A stretch of DNA of 64,000 nt, taken from Chloroflexota bacterium (GTDB taxonomy: Bacteria; Chloroflexota; Anaerolineae; Anaerolineales; Villigracilaceae). Shown one piece after another: positions 25,051 to 33,133 of this stretch (position 1 is the stretch's first letter; each line of letters begins with the position of its first letter). The stretch covers positions 248,001 through 312,000 of the forward strand of contig JACRBJ010000032.1 of NCBI GenBank assembly GCA_016234555.1, in the 5' to 3' direction. The notes under the pieces are model-generated. The model saw only the letters and a program-made list of their open reading frames with translations. It made no database searches and was not told the DNA's origin. Position numbers and translations under genes: made by a program.

Positions 25051-26033
25051 TTCCTGACGGGCTTCTTCGCGAAGAAACCTCCCAACAGCCTTTCAGACAT
25101 GGATGGGAGGTCGAACATTTCACTTCGCTCGGAGCTGTTCCACTCCGCGGCGAGGCGCTCTCCCAGCCAGCGCTTTCGTCCCTGCAACGCGGATTCCAAC
25201 CGTAGCGCAACACCGTCGTCGTTTTCGTTTTCGATGTCGTCGCGCAAACCACGCAGGGCGGCGATGGTCACATCCAGCGCGTGGACAACGCTTGCACGAT
25301 TCTCCAGGGCAGCCATCCGCAGCGAGTCGATTTCATCATGATGAGCCAGTCCCGAAGTCGCCACCGCGTAGGCGCGCCCTGCCACTTTGCGGGCATCCAG
25401 CCAGCCGGGTTGATCCAGCGTGGCGTTCAGCAGGGAAGCCGATACCAGTTGCGGAAGCAAATGCACGGTGGACATCAAACCGTCCGATTCAGCGATGTCG
25501 GCAAGCACGGGTTCCGCTCCCAGCAGGCGGACAAAATTCATCGTCAATGAAACCGCATCCTCGGTGACGCCGGAAGGAGCCGTGATCAGGAAAAGCCCCT
25601 TCGTAAACAGGTCAGCCCGCGCCGCGGTCAGCCCGACCCCAAAGTCGTGCAAGGCTTCGGGATTCAAAGCCGGGGCAAGTCCCACATAATAACGTCCATC
25701 GGGCAGGATTTCCTTCGCCCATTTTTGCACGCCTGCCTTGACCGGCGAAGTATCCAACACCACCGCGCCTTCCTGCAAATCGGGTGCGATGAATTCCAAA
25801 GTCTCCTTCACCTGGCTGACGGGGATGGCAAGCACCACCAGTTTCGCGTCCCGTACCGCCGAGGGCAGGTTGTGTTCCATTTTATCCGCCACACCTTGTT
25901 GAAGGGCGTCGTGTTCCACTTCGCGTTTTTTGTCGTGACCCACCCGCAGGACGGATTCCTTGTGAGCGGCGAGCGCCAGCCCCATCGAGGCGCCGATTTG
26001 TCCGAGACCGATGATTGTTATCTGTACAGGCAT
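25047..26033 (-). CDS. TyrA-like prephenate dehydrogenase family protein
   Basis: The 328-residue protein has an N-terminal Rossmann domain (ITIIGLGQIGASMGLAL) and LVVLAIPVSQV, as in TyrA dehydrogenases, followed by an all-helical C-terminal domain. The usual GSVK and HPMAG segments are altered to DTSPVKAG and APALNPEAL, and the later SDGLMSTVHLLPQLVSASL replaces the family HD and LPH motif. It may therefore act on something other than prephenate. GAGGG lies 6 nt before the chosen ATG; the longer frame upstream has no homology. Confidence 0.78.
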   Translation of the reverse strand: MPVQITIIGLGQIGASMGLALAAHKESVLRVGHDKKREVEHDALQQGVADKMEHNLPSAVRDAKLVVLAIPVSQVKETLEFIAPDLQEGAVVLDTSPVKAGVQKWAKEILPDGRYYVGLAPALNPEALHDFGVGLTAARADLFTKGLFLITAPSGVTEDAVSLTMNFVRLLGAEPVLADIAESDGLMSTVHLLPQLVSASLLNATLDQPGWLDARKVAGRAYAVATSGLAHHDEIDSLRMAALENRASVVHALDVTIAALRGLRDDIENENDDGVALRLESALQGRKRWLGERLAAEWNSSERSEMFDLPSMSERLLGGFFAKKPVRK

Positions 26034-26093
26034 GTTACCCTCGCAAGAGTTTGATAACGAGATTATACTGCGATAGCTCCCCTTTAAACGCCG

Positions 26094-26119
26094 AGAACCG
26101 CGGACGCCGACCGCGGTTC
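26094..26119. repeat. GAACCGCGG inverted repeat
   Basis: GAACCGCGG and its complement flank a 7-nt loop in the 235-nt gap between the TyrA-like and ogt genes. There is no T tract. Apart from this and the two promoters, nothing else was seen in the gap. Confidence 0.5.
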
Positions 26120-26186
26120 CCTTTGAAAGGAGGAGAAGAGAAATCACCTTACGACCCCAAATTTATCATGTTCACCCAAATACTAC

Positions 26187-26216
26187 TTGACGCTAAACCT
26201 ACGACTGCCCTACGAT
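26187..26216 (+). promoter_or_regulatory. Promoter of ogt
   Basis: TTGACG and TACGAT are separated by 18 nt, about 50 nt upstream of the ogt start codon. Confidence 0.45.
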
Positions 26217-26268
26217 TGTCCGACAATTAACAAGAATGTAAACGTTTTTTTGGATGGAGGACGACAAA

Positions 26269-26796
26269 ATGGCTTTTCATTCCCTCAAAGTTTATCTTGG
26301 CGAACTGAATCGCACCCCGCTTGGAGATTTGCGCTTCGCGGTCTCCGCCCTGGGGCTGGTTGCTGTTGAGTGGGCAAAGTCCCAGCGACAGTTCGATGCC
26401 TACCTCCTGCGGCGATTAAAGGCGGACATGACATTGAACTCAAAGATCACCCGCCCCTACGCAAAAGAACTCGGCGACTACCTGAAAGGCAAACGCCGCG
26501 AATTTACCTTCCCCATCGACTGGTCAACGCTCAAGCCGTTTCAGCGGCAGGCATTGCAAGCCGTGTATGCCATCCCCTACGGCGAGACCCGTACCTACGC
26601 CGAAATTGCCGCGCAGATCGGGCGTCCCCACGCCTACCGCGCCGTCGGACGGGCGAACGCCACCAACCCCATGCCGCTGGTCATCCCCTGTCACCGCGTC
26701 ATCGGCGCGGACGGCAAACTCCACGGCTACGGCGGCGGGGATGGATTGCCTACCAAGGAATGGTTGCTGCTGATGGAGGGGGCGGTGATGACGTGA
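26269..26796 (+). CDS. ogt: O6-methylguanine-DNA methyltransferase family protein
   Basis: The 175-residue protein has the C-terminal MGMT domain: TLKPFQRQALQAVYAIPYGETRTYAEIA, then GRPHAYRAVGRANATNPMPLVIPCHRVIGADGKLHGYGGG with the acceptor Cys in PCHRV. It removes alkyl groups from O6 of guanine by moving them to that Cys. GGAGG lies 8 nt before the ATG used; an earlier in-frame ATG at 26254 overlaps this ribosome site and was rejected. The N-terminal domain is reduced, as is common in bacterial Ogt proteins. Confidence 0.95.
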   Translation: MAFHSLKVYLGELNRTPLGDLRFAVSALGLVAVEWAKSQRQFDAYLLRRLKADMTLNSKITRPYAKELGDYLKGKRREFTFPIDWSTLKPFQRQALQAVYAIPYGETRTYAEIAAQIGRPHAYRAVGRANATNPMPLVIPCHRVIGADGKLHGYGGGDGLPTKEWLLLMEGAVMT

Positions 26797-26805
26797 AAAT
26801 AAGGG

Positions 26806-29457
26806 TTACTTTTTTCGATGCCAGATAACGCCAGCGGCATCTACAAATTGATCGTTGACACTATTGTATGTGAATTTATATTCGAAGTTTCCACTATTAC
26901 CGCTGGAATCGCACACGAACTCAAAGGTGCCTGTGGCGGTGTTTGAAAAGGTATCAGCTTTAAAATCAGCCTTGCCAGAGCCTCCGTCGCAAAAACCTGC
27001 CAGGTTGTCTACTAAAAGGAAGGTATACTGACCTGCTGAAACACGCTTGATTGTCATTGCCATAAGGCTTCCATCACTCCAATCAGCAGCTTCCCATTCG
27101 CCCACCACCCGGTAAAATGGTTCCTGGCTTGCAGGGTCATCTTCAATTGCGCCTATGCGGACATAGTCAACATAGCCAGTTAGTGTTCTAGGGCTTTTAT
27201 CAATACAGTCATTTCCGCTGCAGCCACTAAATACGGAAAAATGTTCAACGATTAAATTTTTCTTTGAAGTCGAGATGGTATATTCTTTGATTGTTAAGCC
27301 ATCGATTATATAAACAATTCTAAGAGGTGACCCTGGAATTATTTCTATGCGCAGGGTGTGCCATGTACCTTCGTCTATTTCCACATACGGCGTACTCTCC
27401 ACCACCTGCCCATATTTTTGATAACAATAAATATGTTGCCTTTGGTTCATTGCCCAAATTTGACAATATCCGCTAATGACATCTATGCCATAGTTTATAC
27501 CAATTCCGCCATTCTGATTTGGGTCTAACTTTACCGATGCCTCCAGAAAAACAGGAGGAGTGTTTACCCTTGCAATTTGCCTGCCTTTTAAACTAACACC
27601 TTTGTTGTATCCACTAGATTCAACTTTCAACAAACCATTAGACTGGACAACTTTAGTTTTAGAATCGTCTGACGATAATTCCCACAAGATGTCATCAAAT
27701 TTGCCATTAAAGGCGCTGTTCTCAAAATCGTCATATATCATCATGTCGGCAGAACTGCTCATGACAGGGGTGGGTGTTGAAGGTTGAGGTGTGCTGGTTT
27801 TTTCGGGAATACTGGCTGAAGTAAAAAACGGGACTGTAGTTTGTGTTGGAACATGCGTTGGAAGTGACAGTATTTGTTGACCATATTTTTCCAAAACTAT
27901 AATACCAACAATGCTTATCACAACTACAACAATAGCTGTCATTCCAATCCGCGCAGATTTATTTGTCGCGACCCGCAGCTTGACCTTCACCGGCTTTGTC
28001 ATTTCCGCCAGCTTCTTTTTCGCCGTCCTTTGCACCCACTGCCTGTCCGGATATTTCGGGTCGATTCTTCTGACTTCCTCCCACTTGTCCAAAGCATCCT
28101 GATATTGTCCCCCCTGCATCAGTCTCACAGATTCAGCATACATTGCCGCCAATTCATTTTGCCGCTGGATTTTCTGCTCTTCACGCGCCAGCTCTGCTTT
28201 GGCTTGTTCCGTGATCCCGTCCTTGTCTTCAAATTGGCTGTCCAACCCCTGAATTTCCTCGATCTTATCCAGCGCCTTGCGCCAGTTCTTTGAACGGATG
28301 AGTCCATGTGCCTGCTCGTACAACAAGTTGACCTGATCCCTGCGGCGGTTCTGCGACTCCACCTTCGTGATCTCGTCCTCGGCTTTTCTTAGCAGGCGTT
28401 CTGTTTCGAGGAAACCGGTCTGCGACTTGTGCACCTTTTCCAGCAGGGTACGCGCTTCCATCCATTGACCGGCATCCATCCTGCGGACGGCGAGACTGTA
28501 TTGCTCGTTCAGGTCGGCAATGCGTTTGAGTTCCGCAACCTCTTTTTGCGCCGAAGACAATAAATTATCGGGGTCGGGACAAGTTGGATCGATGGCGGCA
28601 ATCTGCTCGAAGACCTTGAGTACAGCCTGCCATTTCTGCGCCATGTGCAAAGCCTTCGCCTCGACGTACAGTTCGTCAAGCCGCTTTTTCCTTTTCGCAT
28701 TCTTCAGCAACTGTTCGGCATCCTTGTATTCGGACGCCTGCGCCAGCAACTCTTCCAGTGACTGGATTGCCGCCCTCCAGTTTTCAGCTTTGTATTCCCG
28801 TTCCGCTTGAGCATACAAACGAGTCAAATTTCTTTGCTTCTCAGCCTCCGCCAGTTTTTCCGACGCATTTTTGTGACCGGGCTGTTCGCTCAGAATGGTT
28901 CGAAAACGCTGGCAAGCCCTGTCCCAATCCTCTGTGTAGAAGGCGGCGAGTCCCTCCGTGTAAAGCTGTTCCACCCGTTGCGCGGTCTCCCGGTCGGGGT
29001 CTTCGTAGGACGCAGGCTCAACGGTGGCACCTACCGCCCTGGCGCGGAGTTTCAAGGAACGCAGCAACTGGACAAAGCCATTATCCTCGAACAAGTCCAC
29101 CCACTGCCAGCGGCTCAACCGCTCCGGTACAAGGCAATCCTCCAACCGCGCGGGTATCAGGAAGATCGTACCCTCGGGTTTTTCCTCCGCAATGTCCAGC
29201 GCGAACTTGATCTCCTTTTGGACATATCCCTCCTTCGAGACCGACTTCTTCGACAGGAAAACGATGACGACATCCGCTTCCTGAACCGCCCGTGGAATCT
29301 CCACCCGCCAGTCCTGACCGGGCAGGAGTTTTTCCTTGTCCAGCCAGGCATCCACGCCCTCGAAAACCAAACGTTTATACATCTCACGTACCGCTGGCTT
29401 GTCGCCGGATGCGTGACAGAGGAATGCCTTCAAAGGTTGTGTTGTCGTTTTACTCAT
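26806..29457 (-). CDS. TIR domain protein with helical repeats, transmembrane segment and ectodomain
   Basis: This 883-residue protein has four parts. Residues about 9-140 form a TIR_2 domain (KAFLCHASGDK, WLDKEKLLPGQDW, FLSKKSVSKEGYVQKEIKFALD) with E82 as the likely NADase glutamate. About 160-490 holds six TPR-like repeats of roughly 50-55 residues, each with a Tyr/Leu-rich first helix and a Trp or Tyr before an Ala. A transmembrane helix (IVVVVISIVGIIVL, near 515) and a Pro/Thr linker lead to a 300-residue beta-rich ectodomain containing a LamG-like segment. The gene is mosaic: the 3' half, for the ectodomain, is near 35-40 percent GC, the 5' half near 55. A receptor-like role is inferred. 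Confidence 0.85.
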   Translation of the reverse strand: MSKTTTQPLKAFLCHASGDKPAVREMYKRLVFEGVDAWLDKEKLLPGQDWRVEIPRAVQEADVVIVFLSKKSVSKEGYVQKEIKFALDIAEEKPEGTIFLIPARLEDCLVPERLSRWQWVDLFEDNGFVQLLRSLKLRARAVGATVEPASYEDPDRETAQRVEQLYTEGLAAFYTEDWDRACQRFRTILSEQPGHKNASEKLAEAEKQRNLTRLYAQAEREYKAENWRAAIQSLEELLAQASEYKDAEQLLKNAKRKKRLDELYVEAKALHMAQKWQAVLKVFEQIAAIDPTCPDPDNLLSSAQKEVAELKRIADLNEQYSLAVRRMDAGQWMEARTLLEKVHKSQTGFLETERLLRKAEDEITKVESQNRRRDQVNLLYEQAHGLIRSKNWRKALDKIEEIQGLDSQFEDKDGITEQAKAELAREEQKIQRQNELAAMYAESVRLMQGGQYQDALDKWEEVRRIDPKYPDRQWVQRTAKKKLAEMTKPVKVKLRVATNKSARIGMTAIVVVVISIVGIIVLEKYGQQILSLPTHVPTQTTVPFFTSASIPEKTSTPQPSTPTPVMSSSADMMIYDDFENSAFNGKFDDILWELSSDDSKTKVVQSNGLLKVESSGYNKGVSLKGRQIARVNTPPVFLEASVKLDPNQNGGIGINYGIDVISGYCQIWAMNQRQHIYCYQKYGQVVESTPYVEIDEGTWHTLRIEIIPGSPLRIVYIIDGLTIKEYTISTSKKNLIVEHFSVFSGCSGNDCIDKSPRTLTGYVDYVRIGAIEDDPASQEPFYRVVGEWEAADWSDGSLMAMTIKRVSAGQYTFLLVDNLAGFCDGGSGKADFKADTFSNTATGTFEFVCDSSGNSGNFEYKFTYNSVNDQFVDAAGVIWHRKK

Positions 29458-29484
29458 AATTGCCCGCCGAAAATGATTTAACAA

Positions 29485-29490
29485 ATTATA
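29485..29490 (-). promoter_or_regulatory. -10 box of the TIR gene
   Basis: TATAAT on the minus strand lies 27 nt before the ATG used for the TIR protein, in the divergent gap with the chromate transporter genes. A clear -35 box was not seen. Confidence 0.35.
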
Positions 29491-29507
29491 CGCCGAATCA
29501 AGGGGAT

Positions 29508-30083
29508 ATGATAAACTTTTGCCCTCTTACCAGCCAAACCAATTTCACCCAACAACTGATACCCTTGGACAATCTTCCCCTTCTTTTTTGGACTTTCATC
29601 AAAGTCAACCTGCTCAGTACATCGGGACCCGCCTCGGTGGGCTTGCTCTATCACGAAACGGTGGGACGGTTCGTGACCGAAAGCCAGTTCGTTCAAGCCG
29701 TTGGGCTTTCCTCCGTCCTGCCCGGCAGCGACGCCCTCCAGCTCGCCATGTACATCGGCTATGCCGCCGGTGGAATCCCCGGCGGACTGGTGGCGCTGCT
29801 TGGTTCGATTTTGCCGCCAACCGTCATCATCCTCGGCGTGACCATGATCCTGCACCGCCTGCGCCGCGAATCCTGGGTGGGTAACTTCGTCGAGGGGCTT
29901 GCCCCCGCCATCTCGGTGCTGATGATTTTCACCGCCTGGAAAATATTCGAAAAGGGCGGCGCAACCGGCTGGGCGGGCTGGACGATTGGCATCCTCAGCC
30001 TGGTTGTCATGTGGCTGAAAGTTCCCGAACGGCTCGTTGTGGTGGCGGCAGGCATCATCGGAATTATTTTCCTTTCCCCATGA
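29508..30083 (+). CDS. Chromate transporter half-protein A
   Basis: A 191-residue membrane protein with the features of a short chromate (CHR) transporter: FIKVNLLSTSGPASVGLLY replaces the usual FGG start motif, QAVGLSSVLPGSDALQLAMYIGYAAGG is the family PGP-type block, and LGSILPPTVII precedes the later helices. Short CHR proteins work as pairs of half-size subunits with opposite topology. The next gene overlaps by four bases and encodes the partner. Substrate may be chromate or another oxyanion. The start codon is uncertain by a few residues. Confidence 0.82.
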   Translation: MINFCPLTSQTNFTQQLIPLDNLPLLFWTFIKVNLLSTSGPASVGLLYHETVGRFVTESQFVQAVGLSSVLPGSDALQLAMYIGYAAGGIPGGLVALLGSILPPTVIILGVTMILHRLRRESWVGNFVEGLAPAISVLMIFTAWKIFEKGGATGWAGWTIGILSLVVMWLKVPERLVVVAAGIIGIIFLSP

Positions 30084-30616
30084 AGCAGTCGAAATTTTCC
30101 GTCTGGTTTAGTCTCCTGTGGATGTTCCTCAAGGTGAACCTGCTCTCGCCTTCGGGTCCCGCCTCGGTGGGGTTGTTGTACAAGGAGGCGGTCGGCAAGG
30201 TCATGAGCGAGGAACGCTTTGTGGAGGCGGTCGGCTTTTCCAACGTTTTGCCGGGTAGCGAGGCCCTGAAACTGGCAATGTTCGTCGGCTACGCTGCGGG
30301 CGGGGTGCCGGGCGTGTTTACGGCGCTGCTTGGCGCGATGCTCCCGCCCACTGTGATGATGTTTGCGGTTGCCGCAATCCTGCAGCAATTCCAGCAGGAG
30401 AACTGGCTGCAGGGATTTGTAAGAGGCATGAGTCCTGCAATTGCCGCGTTGATCATCATGGTGGCGTGGGAACTCTTCCACGTGGGACAGACGAAAAAGA
30501 TCGACAAACGTACGTTGTTCATCGCGGCGCTTAGCGCAATTGCGTTGTGGTTCGAAGTCCCATCCCCGCTGGTGCTGCTTGGCGCCGGCGTTTTGGGTGT
30601 ATTCCTGTTTCGATAA
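30080..30616 (+). CDS. Chromate transporter half-protein B
   Basis: The 178-residue partner of the previous gene, with parallel motifs: FLKVNLLSPSGPASVGLLYKEAVG, VGFSNVLPGSEALKLAMFVGYAAGG and LGAMLPPTVMM. The ATG overlaps the previous stop (ATGA), so translation is coupled. The two halves are about 50 percent alike by eye, consistent with a duplication that gave a heterodimeric transporter. It lies immediately before a stress-protein gene in the same direction. Confidence 0.82.
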   Translation: MKQSKFSVWFSLLWMFLKVNLLSPSGPASVGLLYKEAVGKVMSEERFVEAVGFSNVLPGSEALKLAMFVGYAAGGVPGVFTALLGAMLPPTVMMFAVAAILQQFQQENWLQGFVRGMSPAIAALIIMVAWELFHVGQTKKIDKRTLFIAALSAIALWFEVPSPLVLLGAGVLGVFLFR

Positions 30617-30627
30617 ATGGATTTTTT

Positions 30628-31473
30628 ATGAAACCAGACTTATTGATTGCAACCAATGGATTTAGCGGCACATGGCATTCGATCGAGTACGGCGCATGGC
30701 TGGCGTCCGTTCTTGATAAAAGGGTCATGCTGCTTGGCGTGACCGAGCATCCAAACCCGGCGGCGATAGACGATCACCACCCTTTGGAGGATGTCTTCGC
30801 CCGCGCCGTCGAATTGTTCCAGCAAAAGGGTGTGAACTACAGCCTGGAGGTTCAAAACGGCGATGCGGAACAGGTCATCCCGCGCAGGGCGAAGCTGGGC
30901 GATTACATCGTCGTCCTGAGCCCGCTCGGACGTCCGCAAATCCGCCGCATGTTGGCTGGGCGCTCCATTCGTCACCTGATGGAGGAGATCGAACAGCCCA
31001 TCCTGTACGTGCCGCAGTCGAGACTTCCGCTGAAGAAAATCCTGGTCTGCCTAGGCGGGCTTGGCTACGAAGTGACCGCGGAGCACATCGCCATGCAACT
31101 GGCAATGAAGAGCCGCGCCGAAATCACCCTGCTGCACATCGTTCCCCCAATCGATCTGGATTACCCGACCGCAAAGACGGTCGGCGCAAACTGGCAGCAC
31201 CTGACCGATACCGACACCCCCATCGGGCGCAGCCTGCGACAGGCGTTGGAGATTGCCAGGGACGACGGCTTGACGGCAAATGTCACGGCGCGGCAGGGCA
31301 ACGTTGTGGAGGAAATACTGGCTGAAGAGAGGGATGGAAATTACGACCTGATCTGTATGGGGTCGCCGTACAGCTCGAACGCCTTGCGACAGCTTTATAC
31401 GACCAACGTGACGGCGGAGATCGCGGAAGGCGTGAGCTGTCCGGTGCTGACGGCGAGATTCAAGCGGGAGTAA
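30628..31473 (+). CDS. Tandem universal stress protein (UspA family)
   Basis: The 281-residue protein has two UspA-like domains. The first (about 1-130) starts DLLIATNGFSGTWHSIEYGAWLASVL; the second (about 138-281) starts KKILVCLGG and has ALEIARDDGLTANVTARQGNVVEEILAEE with DLICMGSPYSSNALRQLY. The ATP-binding G-2X-G-9X-G pattern is only partly kept. The start at MKPDLL follows the transporter gene by 11 nt. UspA proteins bind nucleotides and support survival under stress; no specific target can be given. Confidence 0.88.
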   Translation: MKPDLLIATNGFSGTWHSIEYGAWLASVLDKRVMLLGVTEHPNPAAIDDHHPLEDVFARAVELFQQKGVNYSLEVQNGDAEQVIPRRAKLGDYIVVLSPLGRPQIRRMLAGRSIRHLMEEIEQPILYVPQSRLPLKKILVCLGGLGYEVTAEHIAMQLAMKSRAEITLLHIVPPIDLDYPTAKTVGANWQHLTDTDTPIGRSLRQALEIARDDGLTANVTARQGNVVEEILAEERDGNYDLICMGSPYSSNALRQLYTTNVTAEIAEGVSCPVLTARFKRE

Positions 31474-31476
31474 CAA

Positions 31477-31513
31477 AACGTCCCGAAGTTTCCACAAAAC
31501 CTTCGGGACGTTG
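31477..31513 (-). terminator. Terminator between convergent genes
   Basis: AACGTCCCGAAG and its complement form a stem with a 12-nt loop. On the minus strand it is followed by TTTTGTTA and ends the mutM operon; on the plus strand it follows the stress-protein gene with a weaker tail. Confidence 0.8.
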
Positions 31514-31530
31514 CGTAATTCGGAAATCGA

Positions 31531-32325
31531 TTATATGCCGGGGGTGTACTTCTTTTCCCAGATGGCAATGGCGGAACGGATGGCGGCTTTGATCTCCGCG
31601 TCGGGGACGTCATCCACCGAATGGAATTTCTGCGAGCCGACGTAAACTTCCACGCCGCCCTGAATGGATTCCTGTAAACGAATGCCGCGCAGGGCGAGAG
31701 GCGAGTTTAGCAAACGTTCCTGTAGCACGCTGTCGATCTGCTGGACGATGCTCAGGGACGAGATGATTTTGTCGGCTTCGGACTTTCTGGCTGGAACGGG
31801 TTGGGGTGCGGGTGCTGGGCGTAAAACCGCCTCCGTCACAGAAACAGGCTGGGGGATATCCTGAACATCCATCTCCATGGAATCGTCAAAAAACTGGGAC
31901 GACCCATAAACCGCCTCGCGGATGGGATCGGGAACTCCCGTGCCTTGCACCTTGCCCTGAACCACAGGCTGGGATATCGACGTTGAAGGTTGGGCGGGGT
32001 CCAGCCACAGCCGAAAGACGGAGATCAATTCGACGAGGCGTTTCCTCATGTCATGCGATAAATCGCCGGTCACCGGCGTTCCGTCCAGATCGAGCAGGTA
32101 ATGCCCGTTGACCTTTTTTAGACGTAGCAGTCCGGGGTCACCCTGCAAGGGGTTATCTTCGGAAAATTTCTTTTCAGCCTGCGCGGCTCTTTTTTCGGCT
32201 TCCTCGATTTTTATTTCAGCATTGAATTCGGCGGCACGGACCTTTTTCTCCATGTTCCGGTTCGAATCCAAAAAGCCGATAAACCAGCCTATAGCGACGC
32301 CAATAAGAATGTATAGGATAGTCAT
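31531..32325 (-). CDS. Membrane-anchored coiled-coil protein of unknown function
   Basis: This 264-residue protein starts with a short transmembrane segment (ILYILIGVAIGWFIGFL), then a charged coiled-coil (EKKVRAAEFNAEIKIEEAEKRAAQAEKKF), a compact middle, a Pro-rich linker of about 50 residues and a C-terminal domain SLSIVQQIDSVLQERLLNSPLALRGIRL that ends with a Trp-Lys-Tyr segment. No family was recognised. It begins 3 nt after mutM and is the last gene of that operon. Its position after DNA repair and nucleotide genes says little about function. Confidence 0.65.
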   Translation of the reverse strand: MTILYILIGVAIGWFIGFLDSNRNMEKKVRAAEFNAEIKIEEAEKRAAQAEKKFSEDNPLQGDPGLLRLKKVNGHYLLDLDGTPVTGDLSHDMRKRLVELISVFRLWLDPAQPSTSISQPVVQGKVQGTGVPDPIREAVYGSSQFFDDSMEMDVQDIPQPVSVTEAVLRPAPAPQPVPARKSEADKIISSLSIVQQIDSVLQERLLNSPLALRGIRLQESIQGGVEVYVGSQKFHSVDDVPDAEIKAAIRSAIAIWEKKYTPGI

Positions 32326-32328
32326 AAC

Positions 32329-33132
32329 TCACCTCAAGTGTTGACAGAGTGGGCAGATGTGCGTGCCGCGTTGTCCAACTGTGAATTTTTGAATCACAGT
32401 TCCGCAGACCGGGCAGGGTTTGCCCTCGCGGTCATACACGCGAAAATGATTCTGATACTCACCGCCGCGATAGACCCAGTCGATGCTGGCGCCGTTGCGG
32501 CGGATGCCTTCCTTCAGGACGGCGCGAATCGCCTTGTGCAATGCCTGAGCCTGTTCCCATGTGACGTTGTTGGATGCGGCGCGGGGATGCAGTTTGGCGC
32601 GATGCAGGCACTCGTCGGTGTAGATGTTGCCCAGCCCGGCGAGGAAGGTCTGGTCGAGGAGCAGGGGCTTGAGCGAACGCTTGCGGCTGTGCAGGGCTTC
32701 GAAAAGCCATCGGGGAGTGAAGCCTTTTTCGAGCGGTTCAGGTCCCAGCTTGTCGAGGACTTTTTCAGGTCGATCCGTCAGCCAGACGCGTCCAAACTTG
32801 CGGGTATCGTTGAAGGCAAGATAATTTCCATCGGAAAGATGCAGCAAAAGGCGGTCGTGTTTTTCGGGCTTGATTTTACCCGGTCTCACGATCAAATCCC
32901 CACTCATGCGCAAATGCACAAGGAAATTGTAAGATTCCAGGCGGACGATGAGATACTTTGCCCGCCTCGACACGTCCACTATTCCCTGCCCTGCGATCTG
33001 TTTTTTGAATTGGATTGGGGAGGGGGTGGCAAGCGTGCGCGCCCAGCGCAGGTCGGCGGAAAGGATGGTCCTGCCGACCAGTTCCGGTTTCAGCGCGCGC
33101 ACGATGGTTTCGACTTCGGGAAGTTCTGGCAT
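32329..33132 (-). CDS. mutM: Formamidopyrimidine-DNA glycosylase
   Basis: The 267-residue enzyme removes oxidised purines such as 8-oxoguanine and cuts the resulting abasic site. After Met removal the catalytic Pro-Glu of MPELPEVETI is exposed. SRRAKYLIV and HLRMSGDL contain the conserved Lys and Arg, NDTRKFGR is the family loop, LDQTFLAGLGNIYTDECLHRAKLHPR precedes the helix-two-turns-helix, and CPVCG to CPLCQ is the zinc finger. The start was set at MPELPEV. It lies 1 nt from prs and 3 nt from the coiled-coil gene. Confidence 0.97.
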   Translation of the reverse strand: MPELPEVETIVRALKPELVGRTILSADLRWARTLATPSPIQFKKQIAGQGIVDVSRRAKYLIVRLESYNFLVHLRMSGDLIVRPGKIKPEKHDRLLLHLSDGNYLAFNDTRKFGRVWLTDRPEKVLDKLGPEPLEKGFTPRWLFEALHSRKRSLKPLLLDQTFLAGLGNIYTDECLHRAKLHPRAASNNVTWEQAQALHKAIRAVLKEGIRRNGASIDWVYRGGEYQNHFRVYDREGKPCPVCGTVIQKFTVGQRGTHICPLCQHLR

Positions 33133-33133
33133 T

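Noticed and set aside
29508..30616. Transposon or defence island around the TIR gene
   Set aside because: No transposase, integrase, inverted terminal repeats or second defence gene was found on either side; neighbours are ogt and transporter genes.
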